From Eubacteriales bacterium (GTDB taxonomy: Bacteria > Bacillota > Clostridia > Lachnospirales > Lachnospiraceae), in contig JAUNPK010000020.1 of the NCBI GenBank assembly GCA_030536855.1, positions 1 through 54,039 on the forward strand: 54,039 nucleotides of DNA, read 5' to 3'. The notes under the pieces are model-generated. The model saw only the letters and a list, made by a program, of their open reading frames with translations. It did not search any database and was not told the DNA's origin. Position numbers and translations under genes: made by a program. Positions 1-7,813 of the stretch are shown here, in pieces (position 1 is the first letter of the stretch; each line of letters opens with the position of its first letter).

Positions 1-55
1 TATAGAAAGGAGACTTCTTCTCACCTAATCTCTTTAATCTAATCTTTACTGCCAT
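1..55 (-). CDS. rpsP: 30S ribosomal protein S16, N-terminal fragment
   Basis: Only the first 18 codons are inside the window; the gene runs off the left edge. The translation begins MAVKIRLKRLGEKKSPFY, which is the highly conserved N-terminus of ribosomal protein S16, a small-subunit protein that binds 16S rRNA during 30S assembly. A perfect AGGAGGTGAA Shine-Dalgarno sequence (plus positions 61-70) precedes the ATG at 53-55. It lies 39 bases downstream of ffh on the same strand, the ffh-rpsP order usual in Firmicutes, so it is probably cotranscribed with ylxM and ffh. Confidence 0.93.
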   Translation of the reverse strand, partial: MAVKIRLKRLGEKKSPFY

Positions 56-94
56 TTAATTTCACCTCCTAAATAAATTCTTTAATAATCTATG

Positions 95-1450
95 TTAAAA
101 AGGTAGTTTAAATCTTCCCTTTTTAGCACCTTTCATCATTCCCGGCATCTGTTTCATCATCTTTTTCATTTGTTCAAACTGTTTTATAAGACGATTAACT
201 TCGCTTATATCAACACCGGCACCTTTTGCTATTCTGTTCTTTCTTGATGGATTAAGTATATCAGGATTCTTACGTTCCTTAGCTGTCATGGAGAATATGA
301 TTGCCTCAGTTTTCTTAAGGCCGGCTTCAGCCTCGGCTTCATCCGGCATCTGCATATTTTTCATATTACCACCCATTCCCATTCCGGGAAGCATGCTAAG
401 AATCGAACTAATACCGCCCATATTTCTGATCTGACCCATATATTCTAAAAAGTCGTCAAAGTCAAATTCAGCTTTCTTAAGCTTCTGTTCCATCTGCTTT
501 GCTTTGTCAGCGTCAATCTGTGCTTCAGCTTTTTCAATGAGGGATAACACATCTCCCATGCCTAAGATTCTTGATGCCATTCTGTCAGGATGAAACTGTT
601 CCAAATCAGAAAGCTTTTCTCCCATACCAACGTAAAGAATAGGTTTACCTGTAACTGCTTTTATGGAAAGAGCAGCACCACCTCTGGTATCACCATCAAG
701 CTTTGTAAGTATAACACCATCAATACCAATCTTTTCATTGAAACTTGCAGAAACATTAACCGCATCCTGACCTGTCATGGAATCAACAACAAGTATTGTC
801 TGATCAACATTAACCTGATTCTTTATTTCGATAAGCTCATTCATCATATCTTCGTCAACATGAAGTCTACCGGCTGTATCGAGAATTACAATATTGAAAT
901 TGTTAGTCTTTGCATGAGCAATTGCTGCTTTGGCAATATCTACAGGACTGTGGTTGGTACCCATGGAGAATACTTCAACGCCCTGTTTCGTACCATTAAT
1001 TGTAAGCTGTTCAATCGCAGCAGGTCTGTAAATATCACAGGCAACAAGCAATGGCTTTTTACCTTTAGCTTTGAACTTACCTGCAAGCTTTGCAGTTGTG
1101 GTTGTCTTACCAGCACCCTGAAGACCGGCCATCATAATGATGGTTATTTCATTTCCTGACTTCAAGTGTATTTCAGTAGTTTCAGAGCCCATTAATGAAA
1201 CCATTTCTTCATTAACAATCTTTATTACCATCTGTCCTGGAGTAAGACTTGTCATAACATCCTGACCAACAGCTCGCTCTTCCACTGATTTAACAAACTG
1301 CTTTACAACTTTAAAGTTAACATCAGCTTCAAGAAGCGCCATCTTAACTTCTTTGAGTGCAGCTTTAACATCAGCTTCAGTTAAGCGACCTTTTCCGCGA
1401 AGGTTCTTAAAAATATTCTGCAACTTATCAGAAAGACTATCAAATGCCAT
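95..1450 (-). CDS. ffh: Signal recognition particle protein Ffh
   Basis: Ffh is the GTPase of the signal recognition particle. It binds 4.5S/6S RNA and signal sequences of nascent membrane proteins and docks with FtsY at the membrane. The 451-residue protein has the usual length and order: N domain (about 1-95), G domain with P-loop GLQGAGKTTTTAKLAG starting near residue 109, DTAGRLHVDEDMM, TKLDGDTRGG, and a methionine-rich M domain from about residue 325 ending in MKKMMKQMPGMMKGAKKG. It follows ylxM by 52 bases and precedes rpsP. The start is the ATG at 1450, with a GGAGGTTAGTA ribosome site just upstream. Confidence 0.97.
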   Translation of the reverse strand: MAFDSLSDKLQNIFKNLRGKGRLTEADVKAALKEVKMALLEADVNFKVVKQFVKSVEERAVGQDVMTSLTPGQMVIKIVNEEMVSLMGSETTEIHLKSGNEITIIMMAGLQGAGKTTTTAKLAGKFKAKGKKPLLVACDIYRPAAIEQLTINGTKQGVEVFSMGTNHSPVDIAKAAIAHAKTNNFNIVILDTAGRLHVDEDMMNELIEIKNQVNVDQTILVVDSMTGQDAVNVSASFNEKIGIDGVILTKLDGDTRGGAALSIKAVTGKPILYVGMGEKLSDLEQFHPDRMASRILGMGDVLSLIEKAEAQIDADKAKQMEQKLKKAEFDFDDFLEYMGQIRNMGGISSILSMLPGMGMGGNMKNMQMPDEAEAEAGLKKTEAIIFSMTAKERKNPDILNPSRKNRIAKGAGVDISEVNRLIKQFEQMKKMMKQMPGMMKGAKKGRFKLPF

Positions 1451-1502
1451 TACTAACCTCCATACAAAATATCCTTATTGAATCAAATAACAACAGTAAT
1501 CT

Positions 1503-1847
1503 TTAAAAATCTTCTAAAATCTCATTGGAAAGTTCTTTTATCTTATGAATATCATTCATATCCTTGGACTCGATATAAGAATCAACCAACTTATCAATCT
1601 CAGATACCTTTTCTTTGGTATCAAGAAATTTATCAATTAAATGAAGTTTTGATTCGTAACCTTCCAGGGTCTTAGTTACTCTTTTAATCAAATCATGAAC
1701 GCCCTGTCTGGAAATGCCGTATTCATCTGCAATTTCACTTAATGAGAGATCATTAAAAAATGCATCCTCATAAATACTTCTCTGATGTTCGTTAAGTAAC
1801 TCACCGTAAAAATCATATAATAATGTCTGTTCTACAATTCGCTCCAT
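1503..1847 (-). CDS. ylxM: YlxM/p13-like helix-turn-helix protein
   Basis: A 114-residue protein of the UPF0122 (YlxM) family, small proteins with a sigma-factor region-4-like helix-turn-helix, normally encoded directly before ffh and thought to modulate SRP. The helix-turn-helix is visible at about residues 35-60 (LSLSEIADEYGISRQGVHDL). The C-terminal half is charged and helical. It is the first gene of the ylxM-ffh-rpsP transcript and has its own near-consensus sigma-A promoter. Function beyond the SRP association is family knowledge and not firmly settled. Confidence 0.93.
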   Translation of the reverse strand: MERIVEQTLLYDFYGELLNEHQRSIYEDAFFNDLSLSEIADEYGISRQGVHDLIKRVTKTLEGYESKLHLIDKFLDTKEKVSEIDKLVDSYIESKDMNDIHKIKELSNEILEDF

Positions 1848-1897
1848 AACTCACCAAATCCTTCGTTTAAAATAAATATTTATCTCAAACCTTGAGT

Positions 1898-1926
1898 ATA
1901 ATATCATAGCAAAAATAAAGTGTCAA
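1898..1926 (-). promoter_or_regulatory. Sigma-A promoter of ylxM-ffh-rpsP
   Basis: On the minus strand TTGACA (1921-1926) and TATTAT (1898-1903) are separated by exactly 17 bases, a near-perfect vegetative promoter about 50 bases before ylxM. The -35 hexamer sits inside one arm of the terminator hairpin of the upstream permease gene. Confidence 0.85.
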
Positions 1927-1946
1927 GCTTTTTTACTTGACACTTT
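1917..1946 (-). terminator. Terminator of the AI-2E permease gene
   Basis: An 11-bp perfect stem AAAGTGTCAAG/CTTGACACTTT (1917-1927 with 1936-1946), 8-base loop, followed on the minus strand by TTTATTTTT. It lies 43 bases after the permease stop codon. Its distal arm doubles as the -35 region of the ylxM promoter. Confidence 0.85.
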
Positions 1947-1989
1947 TCTTTAAAATTTTAAATGTGTAGATTTTTTAAACATTTTAATT

Positions 1990-3420
1990 TTACTCTTGTG
2001 TATAATCGCTTTCATTGTCAAGAATAGTATCTGTTTCTTTGTAATCCACACCATTTTCAGCTTCTAATCTGGACTGCATTTCAGCTTCTTCTTTTGCTCT
2101 TCGTTTTTCTGCATTAATGGAATTCTCATAATTATCATAGGCATCATGAATTTTCTCTGCGGCATTTTTCACATTTTCAGAGAAGCTTTCGCTTTCTTTC
2201 CTTGGGTAGTCTCTTTCATACTCCGCTCCCATTTCTTCCTGACCATTACGTTTTAATCCTTTAAATACAAGCTTTTTGATGAGATGGTATATAACTGCAA
2301 ATAAAGGAACTCCAATAAGCATTCCTGAAAAACCCCACATATCACCAAAAAGGAGAATTGCAAATAATACCCAGAAGCTTGAAATACCGGTATTATTGCC
2401 AAGAATTTTAGGCCCAAGTATATTACCGTCTATCTGTTGTAAAATAAAATCAAATATAATGAAGAAAAGACACTGTATTGGATTCACCATTAAAGCCAAC
2501 AAGGCACCTATAAACCATCCTATGTACCATCCAAAAAAAGGAATTATATTAAAAATTCCTACTATGACAGAGATAAGTATTTCACTCATCATACTTTTTC
2601 CAGGATTTGCAAAGGAGAAAATCTCCAGTCCAATATAGCAGATTATGGCTACAACAACTGAATCAAGTATTTTTCCGTTGATGAATCCGCTAAAAATTTT
2701 ATCTGCATATTTGACTTCTTCCATAATGGAATCAGCCGTGTCTTTTTTAAATATACTGTAAACCACTAATTTTCCCTGACGGGCAAGTTTCTTTCTTGAC
2801 ATAAGAAAATATATGGCAACAATAAAACCTATTAAAACATTGAATAATACATTGAAAACACTTATAACTCCTGTAGAAAGACCCACTGTGATGTTTTGAA
2901 CGTATGTTAGGAGTTCATCATTAATAAAATTCTGTACAAACTCGGTGGCTTTATCAATAACCTGTTCCGAGTACTGCATAATCATCTCGTTCTCGTTGAG
3001 AATTTTTTCAGCCCATGAGATAAGTCTGTCTGCATTAGCCGGAAGAATCTGAACAAGTTTTACAATGCTGGAAATAAGATTGGGAACGATTATAATTATT
3101 ATAATGTAAATTATAATTATGGTTATTATTATTCCCCCGAATACGCTACAGTTGAAGGCTATAGCTGCTCTTTTTTTGTCCTCTTTAATAAAGGATAATA
3201 ATTTCAGAAAAAGTCGTTCAAGTCTGTTTACCATGGGACATATAACATAGGCCAGACATCCACCGATTATAAAAGGCATTAACACTTTGGATAGATGCTG
3301 TATCCCGCCGCTGATTCCAGGCATTCTATATATAAAGAAAAATAATATTATAGAAAGTGCAATGGCGCCAAATAAACTTATTGTTATTCCGAAATATTTT
3401 TTATAATCCTCTTTTTTCAT
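1990..3420 (-). CDS. AI-2E family transporter (DUF20 permease)
   Basis: A 476-residue polytopic membrane protein of the AI-2E transporter family (PF01594), which includes TqsA-like exporters and Na+/H+ or osmolyte-related permeases; the substrate here is unknown. About eight hydrophobic segments are seen: two near the N-terminus, a very isoleucine-rich one near residue 105, and a cluster between about 185 and 385. Family motifs FNIIPFFGWYIG and DGNILGPKILG are present. The last ~85 residues are a highly charged soluble tail. An GAGGGGA ribosome site precedes the ATG. It follows the lipoprotein gene by 27 bases, so the two are likely cotranscribed, and it ends in a strong terminator. Confidence 0.9.
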   Translation of the reverse strand: MKKEDYKKYFGITISLFGAIALSIILFFFIYRMPGISGGIQHLSKVLMPFIIGGCLAYVICPMVNRLERLFLKLLSFIKEDKKRAAIAFNCSVFGGIIITIIIIYIIIIIIVPNLISSIVKLVQILPANADRLISWAEKILNENEMIMQYSEQVIDKATEFVQNFINDELLTYVQNITVGLSTGVISVFNVLFNVLIGFIVAIYFLMSRKKLARQGKLVVYSIFKKDTADSIMEEVKYADKIFSGFINGKILDSVVVAIICYIGLEIFSFANPGKSMMSEILISVIVGIFNIIPFFGWYIGWFIGALLALMVNPIQCLFFIIFDFILQQIDGNILGPKILGNNTGISSFWVLFAILLFGDMWGFSGMLIGVPLFAVIYHLIKKLVFKGLKRNGQEEMGAEYERDYPRKESESFSENVKNAAEKIHDAYDNYENSINAEKRRAKEEAEMQSRLEAENGVDYKETDTILDNESDYTQE

Positions 3421-3447
3421 TGGTTCCCCTCATATTAAAATATTTAT

Positions 3448-5373
3448 TTAATTATATGCATTACGACCGGAACCACTCTTATTTCCACCAAAATCATCTT
3501 TAGGAATACTGCCGGCACCTCCCTGCATTCCGCCATTCTGCATTCCGCCGTTTGGCATCTGTCCCATTCCTCCGTTGTTACCTGTGACACCGGAAGATGC
3601 TGTGACTGACAGGGAATTAGAGCCAGCTGTCACTGTATATGTATTTCCCGAAACGATTTTGTCTGAATATACTATTGCTGCTGAGTAGTTCTTATCAGGC
3701 GTATAACTAAGGATAACATTTCCTGAGGAATCTTTCAACGTGTATTCTGAACCTGATGATGTGGTAGAAAATGTAGAAACAATACAACATCCGTTAGAAA
3801 CTGATGTAGGAGTCTCAAGCATTCCGATTGAACCAAATGCCATAAGTGTACCACCGTTAATTGTACAGCTTGAATCAAAATCCAGCGCTGTATTGTCGTT
3901 GGATACAGAACCGCATACTGTAATATTTCCACCATTTATAGTCATTGTTCCGTTAGAATCAAGTCCGTCTCCTGAAGCATTTACATATATATTTCCACCA
4001 TTAATTGTAAGGTTAACAGTTGAAGCATTAGATGCATTGGAAGCGTTTGCTTTTCCGCCACCAAAAGATGTTGGAGTTGATACTGAGCCTCCCGCAGCAT
4101 TCATTCCGTCATCGCTGGCTGTAATATTTATTTCACCACCGTTAATTGTGATTTTTTCAGCTTCAAGTCCTTCATAACATTTTGATGCGGTAATATTGCC
4201 ATTATCAATAGTTATCTCGCTGTCTGCATGTACTGCATCATCTCCTGATTTGATATTAATTGTACCGTTTTTAATAAAAACTGCACCATTTGTATGAATG
4301 GCATCATCATCTGCATAAATAACAATATTTCCGTTGTAGATATATATTATTTCAGAGGCTTTAATTCCTTTCATGCTCTCTTCTGTGGAACTGTCAGATG
4401 CGGAGGTTGTAGTAGAAGGTATTCTTAAGTTTCCCTTGTTTCCTATCATGGAATCGGAATGTGTCTTTGAAGAGTTATCGGCTCCGTTACCTGTCTTAAT
4501 ATTTATTGTTCCGCCATTGATAACAAGGATATTCTCTGATTGAATACCATCGTTGGAAGATGTTATATCCATATCTCCGTCTTCAATTACAATATTACCT
4601 TTTGAAGTATCGGTATCATAGGTGGATTTAATTCCATCACATCCTGAATTAACGGTTATTGTACCATTTTTTATACCGACAAAATCTTTTCCAATAATTC
4701 CGTCTTCTACACTATTTATATTAAATGTACCGGAAACTATTATTAAATCATCTGTGGATTTGATTCCATTTCTATAAGATGCTGATATATTAAGAGTTCC
4801 TGTTCCGTTAAACACCAAATCAGATTTTGAGTATAAAGCTGATGAATAATCTTCTGATTCAACTGTTTTTCTTAAACTGTCTGTCAGGGAATTTATAGTA
4901 TTATCAGCAAGAGTAATTATAACTTTTTTGGCATCTTCAACAATTAAAGGAGCTGTTGAAGTATTGGTTATAGATGCATTATTAAGGACGATTCTTACTG
5001 TATCCTTATCTTCTGTTTTGACTATAACACTTCCATCAGTCATTGTTCCAGATATTACATACGTGCCTGCCTGGGTAATTGTAATTGTTGAATCATTAAC
5101 TGAAGCACCATAACCCTTTACGGAAGCTGATGTAGAATTAAGAGAAATTTTAGTAGATGAAGCATCATCCCAGCTTGTGATTTTATCTTCTTCATCCAGC
5201 TCTATTGAAAGTTTAGGATCCGTACTTTCGATTAAATCCTGTAAAGAAACTGAATCTGAAGCAGTTTCTTCCCCTGCCGTGTTTTCGCTGGTATTTTTAC
5301 AACCTGTAAATGAAGAGAAAATAAAAAGGCTTGTAATAATTAAATATATTATTTTTTTCCTGCTTAAAAACAT
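3448..5373 (-). CDS. Lipoprotein with DUF4353-type beta-helix (carbohydrate-binding-domain family)
   Basis: About 641 residues. I chose the ATG at 5373 because AAGGAGA lies 9 bases upstream and it starts a lipoprotein signal (MFLSRKKIIYL... ending FTGC); a longer reading from 5436 would bury it. After a Ser/Thr/acid-rich linker, residues ~95-560 hold many degenerate repeats of the type INGGxINIxxxDDGI, typical of right-handed beta-helices in proteins annotated as carbohydrate-binding domain-containing (DUF4353). The C-terminus is Gly/Met/Asn-rich (GGMGQMPNGGMQNGGMQGG). No catalytic motif is evident. Probably an exported, membrane-anchored surface protein; ligand unknown. It is followed by the AI-2E permease and preceded by the ilvA terminator; a TATAAT at 5464-5469 (minus) lacks a good -35. 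Confidence 0.82.
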   Translation of the reverse strand: MFLSRKKIIYLIITSLFIFSSFTGCKNTSENTAGEETASDSVSLQDLIESTDPKLSIELDEEDKITSWDDASSTKISLNSTSASVKGYGASVNDSTITITQAGTYVISGTMTDGSVIVKTEDKDTVRIVLNNASITNTSTAPLIVEDAKKVIITLADNTINSLTDSLRKTVESEDYSSALYSKSDLVFNGTGTLNISASYRNGIKSTDDLIIVSGTFNINSVEDGIIGKDFVGIKNGTITVNSGCDGIKSTYDTDTSKGNIVIEDGDMDITSSNDGIQSENILVINGGTINIKTGNGADNSSKTHSDSMIGNKGNLRIPSTTTSASDSSTEESMKGIKASEIIYIYNGNIVIYADDDAIHTNGAVFIKNGTINIKSGDDAVHADSEITIDNGNITASKCYEGLEAEKITINGGEINITASDDGMNAAGGSVSTPTSFGGGKANASNASNASTVNLTINGGNIYVNASGDGLDSNGTMTINGGNITVCGSVSNDNTALDFDSSCTINGGTLMAFGSIGMLETPTSVSNGCCIVSTFSTTSSGSEYTLKDSSGNVILSYTPDKNYSAAIVYSDKIVSGNTYTVTAGSNSLSVTASSGVTGNNGGMGQMPNGGMQNGGMQGGAGSIPKDDFGGNKSGSGRNAYN

Positions 5374-5497
5374 TAATATAAATCTCCTTTCACTTATGGT
5401 GAGATGTAGGTAATTGCAAGAATCATATATGTTCAAACTGTTTTACAACTACCTGACTATGAGATTATATTAAAAAGATAAATTGTTGTATTTGTGT

Positions 5498-5537
5498 AAA
5501 AAGTGTGTAAATTATGTGAAACACATAATCTACACAC
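5498..5537 (-). terminator. Terminator of ilvA
   Basis: A 16-bp stem with a single mismatch (5503-5518 with 5522-5537), AAA loop, followed on the minus strand by TTTTT (5498-5502). It lies about 80 bases beyond the ilvA stop codon and insulates the lipoprotein gene. Confidence 0.88.
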
Positions 5538-5616
5538 TCTCTATAAACTAACATTATTTTTATTTATGTAATAAAATTGTTTGAATTAAATAGAAACTTA
5601 TTAATAATTGCTTGAA

Positions 5617-6834
5617 TCAGATATTGACCTTAACAATTTTAGGTCTTAAACCTGCCTTTTCAAGTTCCGAAACTATTTCATTTTTGTGTTCATGACCAAA
5701 AGCTTCAATTGTAATTCTTAACTCAACTGTTGCCTTTCTGTTAATGCTTACAAACTGGTTATGTTCAAGCTTAATAACATTTCCGTTTGCTTTTGCGATA
5801 ATCTGGGCAACTCTAACAAGTTCACCCGGCTTGTCAGGAAGAAGAACTGAAACTGTAAATATACGGCTTCTTTGAACAAGTCCCTGCTGTACAACAGAAG
5901 ACATTGTAATTACATCCATGTTACCACCTGAAAGGATTGAAACAATCTTCTTATCCTTCACATCAAGCTGCTTGAGTGCTGCAACTGTAAGAAGTCCTGA
6001 ATTTTCAACTACCATTTTATGATTTTCTACCATATCAAGGAAAGCCACAATCAAATCCTCATCAGGGACAGTTATGATTGAATCAAGATTCTTCTGAAGA
6101 TAAGGGAACAGCTTTGAACCCGGAGTTTTAACTGCTGTACCGTCAGCAATTGTATTTACTGTAGGAAGTGTAACCACCTTTCCGGCTTCAATAGATGCCT
6201 GAAGACAGTTAGCTCCGGCTGGTTCTACACCTATAACCTTGATATTAGGATTTAACAGCTTTGCAAGTGTGGAAACACCTGTAGCCAGTCCGCCGCCGCC
6301 AACAGGAACCAGAATGTAATCTACAGTAGGAAGTTCTTTTATAATTTCCATGGCTATAGAACCTTGTCCCGTTGCAACATCAAGATCGTCAAATGGATGA
6401 ACAAATGTCAATCCCTGTTCTTTGGCTAACTTTAAGGCATATTCACAAGATTCATCGTAAACATTACCAAAAAGAACTACTTCCGCACCATAACTTTTTG
6501 TTCTGTTGACTTTAATCAAAGGTGTTGTAGTTGGCATAACAACAGTGGCTTTTACTCCGTATTTCTTAGCTGCGAAGGCAACGCCCTGTGCATGATTTCC
6601 TGCTGATGCTGTTATAAGTCCTTTCTCTCTTTCATCTTCTGACATAGTGCTGATTTTATAATAAGCACCTCTGACTTTATATGCTCCTGTATACTGCATG
6701 TTTTCAGGTTTAAGATAAACCTTGTTACCTGACTGGTTGCTAAAGTATTCGCTATATACAAGATTGGTAGGAAGTGTTGCTTCTTTTACCTTCTCTGCTG
6801 CTTCCTCAAATTTTTTTAATGATAATTCTTCCAT
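5617..6834 (-). CDS. ilvA: Threonine ammonia-lyase (threonine deaminase) with ACT-like domain
   Basis: PLP-dependent deamination of L-threonine to 2-oxobutanoate, the entry to isoleucine synthesis or threonine catabolism. In 405 residues it shows the PLP-lysine motif TGAYKVRGA (Lys about 53), SAGNHAQGVA, the glycine phosphate-binding loop PVGGGGLATG (about 176-185) and SGGNMD. A single ACT-like regulatory domain occupies about residues 325-405 (VSVLLPDKPGELVRVAQI). One ACT domain and ~400 residues resemble the shorter TdcB/IlvA type found widely in Clostridia, so biosynthetic and catabolic roles are both possible. GGAGGAAAG precedes the start. The leader is too short for a T-box, so control is probably allosteric. 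Confidence 0.94.
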   Translation of the reverse strand: MEELSLKKFEEAAEKVKEATLPTNLVYSEYFSNQSGNKVYLKPENMQYTGAYKVRGAYYKISTMSEDEREKGLITASAGNHAQGVAFAAKKYGVKATVVMPTTTPLIKVNRTKSYGAEVVLFGNVYDESCEYALKLAKEQGLTFVHPFDDLDVATGQGSIAMEIIKELPTVDYILVPVGGGGLATGVSTLAKLLNPNIKVIGVEPAGANCLQASIEAGKVVTLPTVNTIADGTAVKTPGSKLFPYLQKNLDSIITVPDEDLIVAFLDMVENHKMVVENSGLLTVAALKQLDVKDKKIVSILSGGNMDVITMSSVVQQGLVQRSRIFTVSVLLPDKPGELVRVAQIIAKANGNVIKLEHNQFVSINRKATVELRITIEAFGHEHKNEIVSELEKAGLRPKIVKVNI

Positions 6835-6853
6835 TTTTACTTCTTTCCTCCAT

Positions 6854-6882
6854 TTTTATGAAATTCGGATGTTATAAGTCAA
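6854..6882 (-). promoter_or_regulatory. Possible promoter of ilvA
   Basis: TTGACT (6877-6882) and ATAAAA (6854-6859) on the minus strand are 17 bases apart in the 52-base ftsY-ilvA gap. No terminator follows ftsY, so ilvA may also be read from the ftsY transcript. The -10 is poor. Confidence 0.4.
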
Positions 6883-6886
6883 AATA

Positions 6887-7813
6887 TTACTCTGTATCAC
6901 TTCCTACATCAAACAAAGCATTGACAAATGTGTCTGAATCAAATTTTTGTAAATCTTCAACCTGTTCTCCCACGCCTATATATTTAACCGGAATTCCAAA
7001 CTCAGCCTGAATTGCAACCGCAATTCCGCCTTTTGCAGTACCATCCATTTTGGTAAGAATTATACCTGTAATATTGGTTACTTCATTAAATTCACGTAAC
7101 TGCGAAAGTGCATTCTGACCTGTAGTGGCATCGAGAACAATGAGATTTTCTCTATAGGCATCAGAATACTCCCTTTCAATTACTCTGTCAATCTTGCGAA
7201 GTTCTTCCATAAGGTTCTTTTTATTCTGTAATCTGCCTGCCGTATCACATAAAAGGACATCACAATTTCTTGCTTTCGCTGCTGCAATTGAATCAAATAT
7301 AACTGCAGCAGGGTCTGAGCCTTCATTTTGTGCAATAATATCAACTCCCACTCTGTCAGACCATTCAGTTAACTGTTCTATGGCTGCCGCTCTGAATGTA
7401 TCTGCAGCTGCCATTATAACTTTCTTGTTCTGAGTTTTTAAATGCCCTGCCAACTTTCCTACAGAAGTGGTTTTCCCTACACCATTAACACCGATAAGCA
7501 ATACAATAGATTTTTTGTTCTCAAAATCATAGGCATTATCACCAAGATTCATTTGCTCTTTAATAGTATCAATAAGAAGCTGCTTACATTCTGCTGGATC
7601 TTTAATCTTATTTTCTTTAACTTTTACCTTCAGGTCTTCAATAATTCTTTCTGTTGTATAAACTCCAATATCTCCCATAATAAGAGCTTCTTCCAGTTCT
7701 TCATAGAAATCATCATCTATAGAAGAAAATCCACTGAAAATATTATCAATTCCAGAAACAATATTATCTCTTGTTTTTGATAATCCTTCCTTTAACTTAG
7801 AAAATAATCCCAT
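6887..7813 (-). CDS. ftsY: Signal recognition particle receptor FtsY
   Basis: FtsY is the membrane-associated GTPase that receives Ffh-ribosome complexes. The 308-residue protein consists only of the NG domains: N domain about 1-95, P-loop GVNGVGKTTSVGKLAG at about 108, DTAGRLQNKKNLMEEL, TKMDGTAKGG and GVGEQVEDLQKF near the end. The long acidic A domain of E. coli FtsY is absent, as usual in Firmicutes. Its ATG overlaps the smc stop codon by one base (TAATG), so translation is probably coupled to smc. In many Firmicutes ylxM-ffh follows directly; here three unrelated genes intervene. Confidence 0.96.
   Translation of the reverse strand: MGLFSKLKEGLSKTRDNIVSGIDNIFSGFSSIDDDFYEELEEALIMGDIGVYTTERIIEDLKVKVKENKIKDPAECKQLLIDTIKEQMNLGDNAYDFENKKSIVLLIGVNGVGKTTSVGKLAGHLKTQNKKVIMAAADTFRAAAIEQLTEWSDRVGVDIIAQNEGSDPAAVIFDSIAAAKARNCDVLLCDTAGRLQNKKNLMEELRKIDRVIEREYSDAYRENLIVLDATTGQNALSQLREFNEVTNITGIILTKMDGTAKGGIAVAIQAEFGIPVKYIGVGEQVEDLQKFDSDTFVNALFDVGSDTE

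Noticed and set aside
590-1159. A 189-residue plus-strand open frame inside ffh
   Set aside because: It is the antisense shadow of the strongly conserved ffh gene; no ribosome site and no recognisable domain.
3448-5373. DNA tandem repeats in the lipoprotein gene as a CRISPR or phase-variable array
   Set aside because: The repetition is at protein level and too divergent in DNA; there are no identical spaced repeats.
5374-5616. Possible small gene or riboswitch between ilvA and the lipoprotein gene
   Set aside because: Only the ilvA terminator and an isolated TATAAT are seen; no open frame with a ribosome site and no riboswitch-like fold.
6835-6886. T-box or leader-peptide attenuator for ilvA
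   Set aside because: The gap is only 52 bases with no T-box sequence or regulatory codons.
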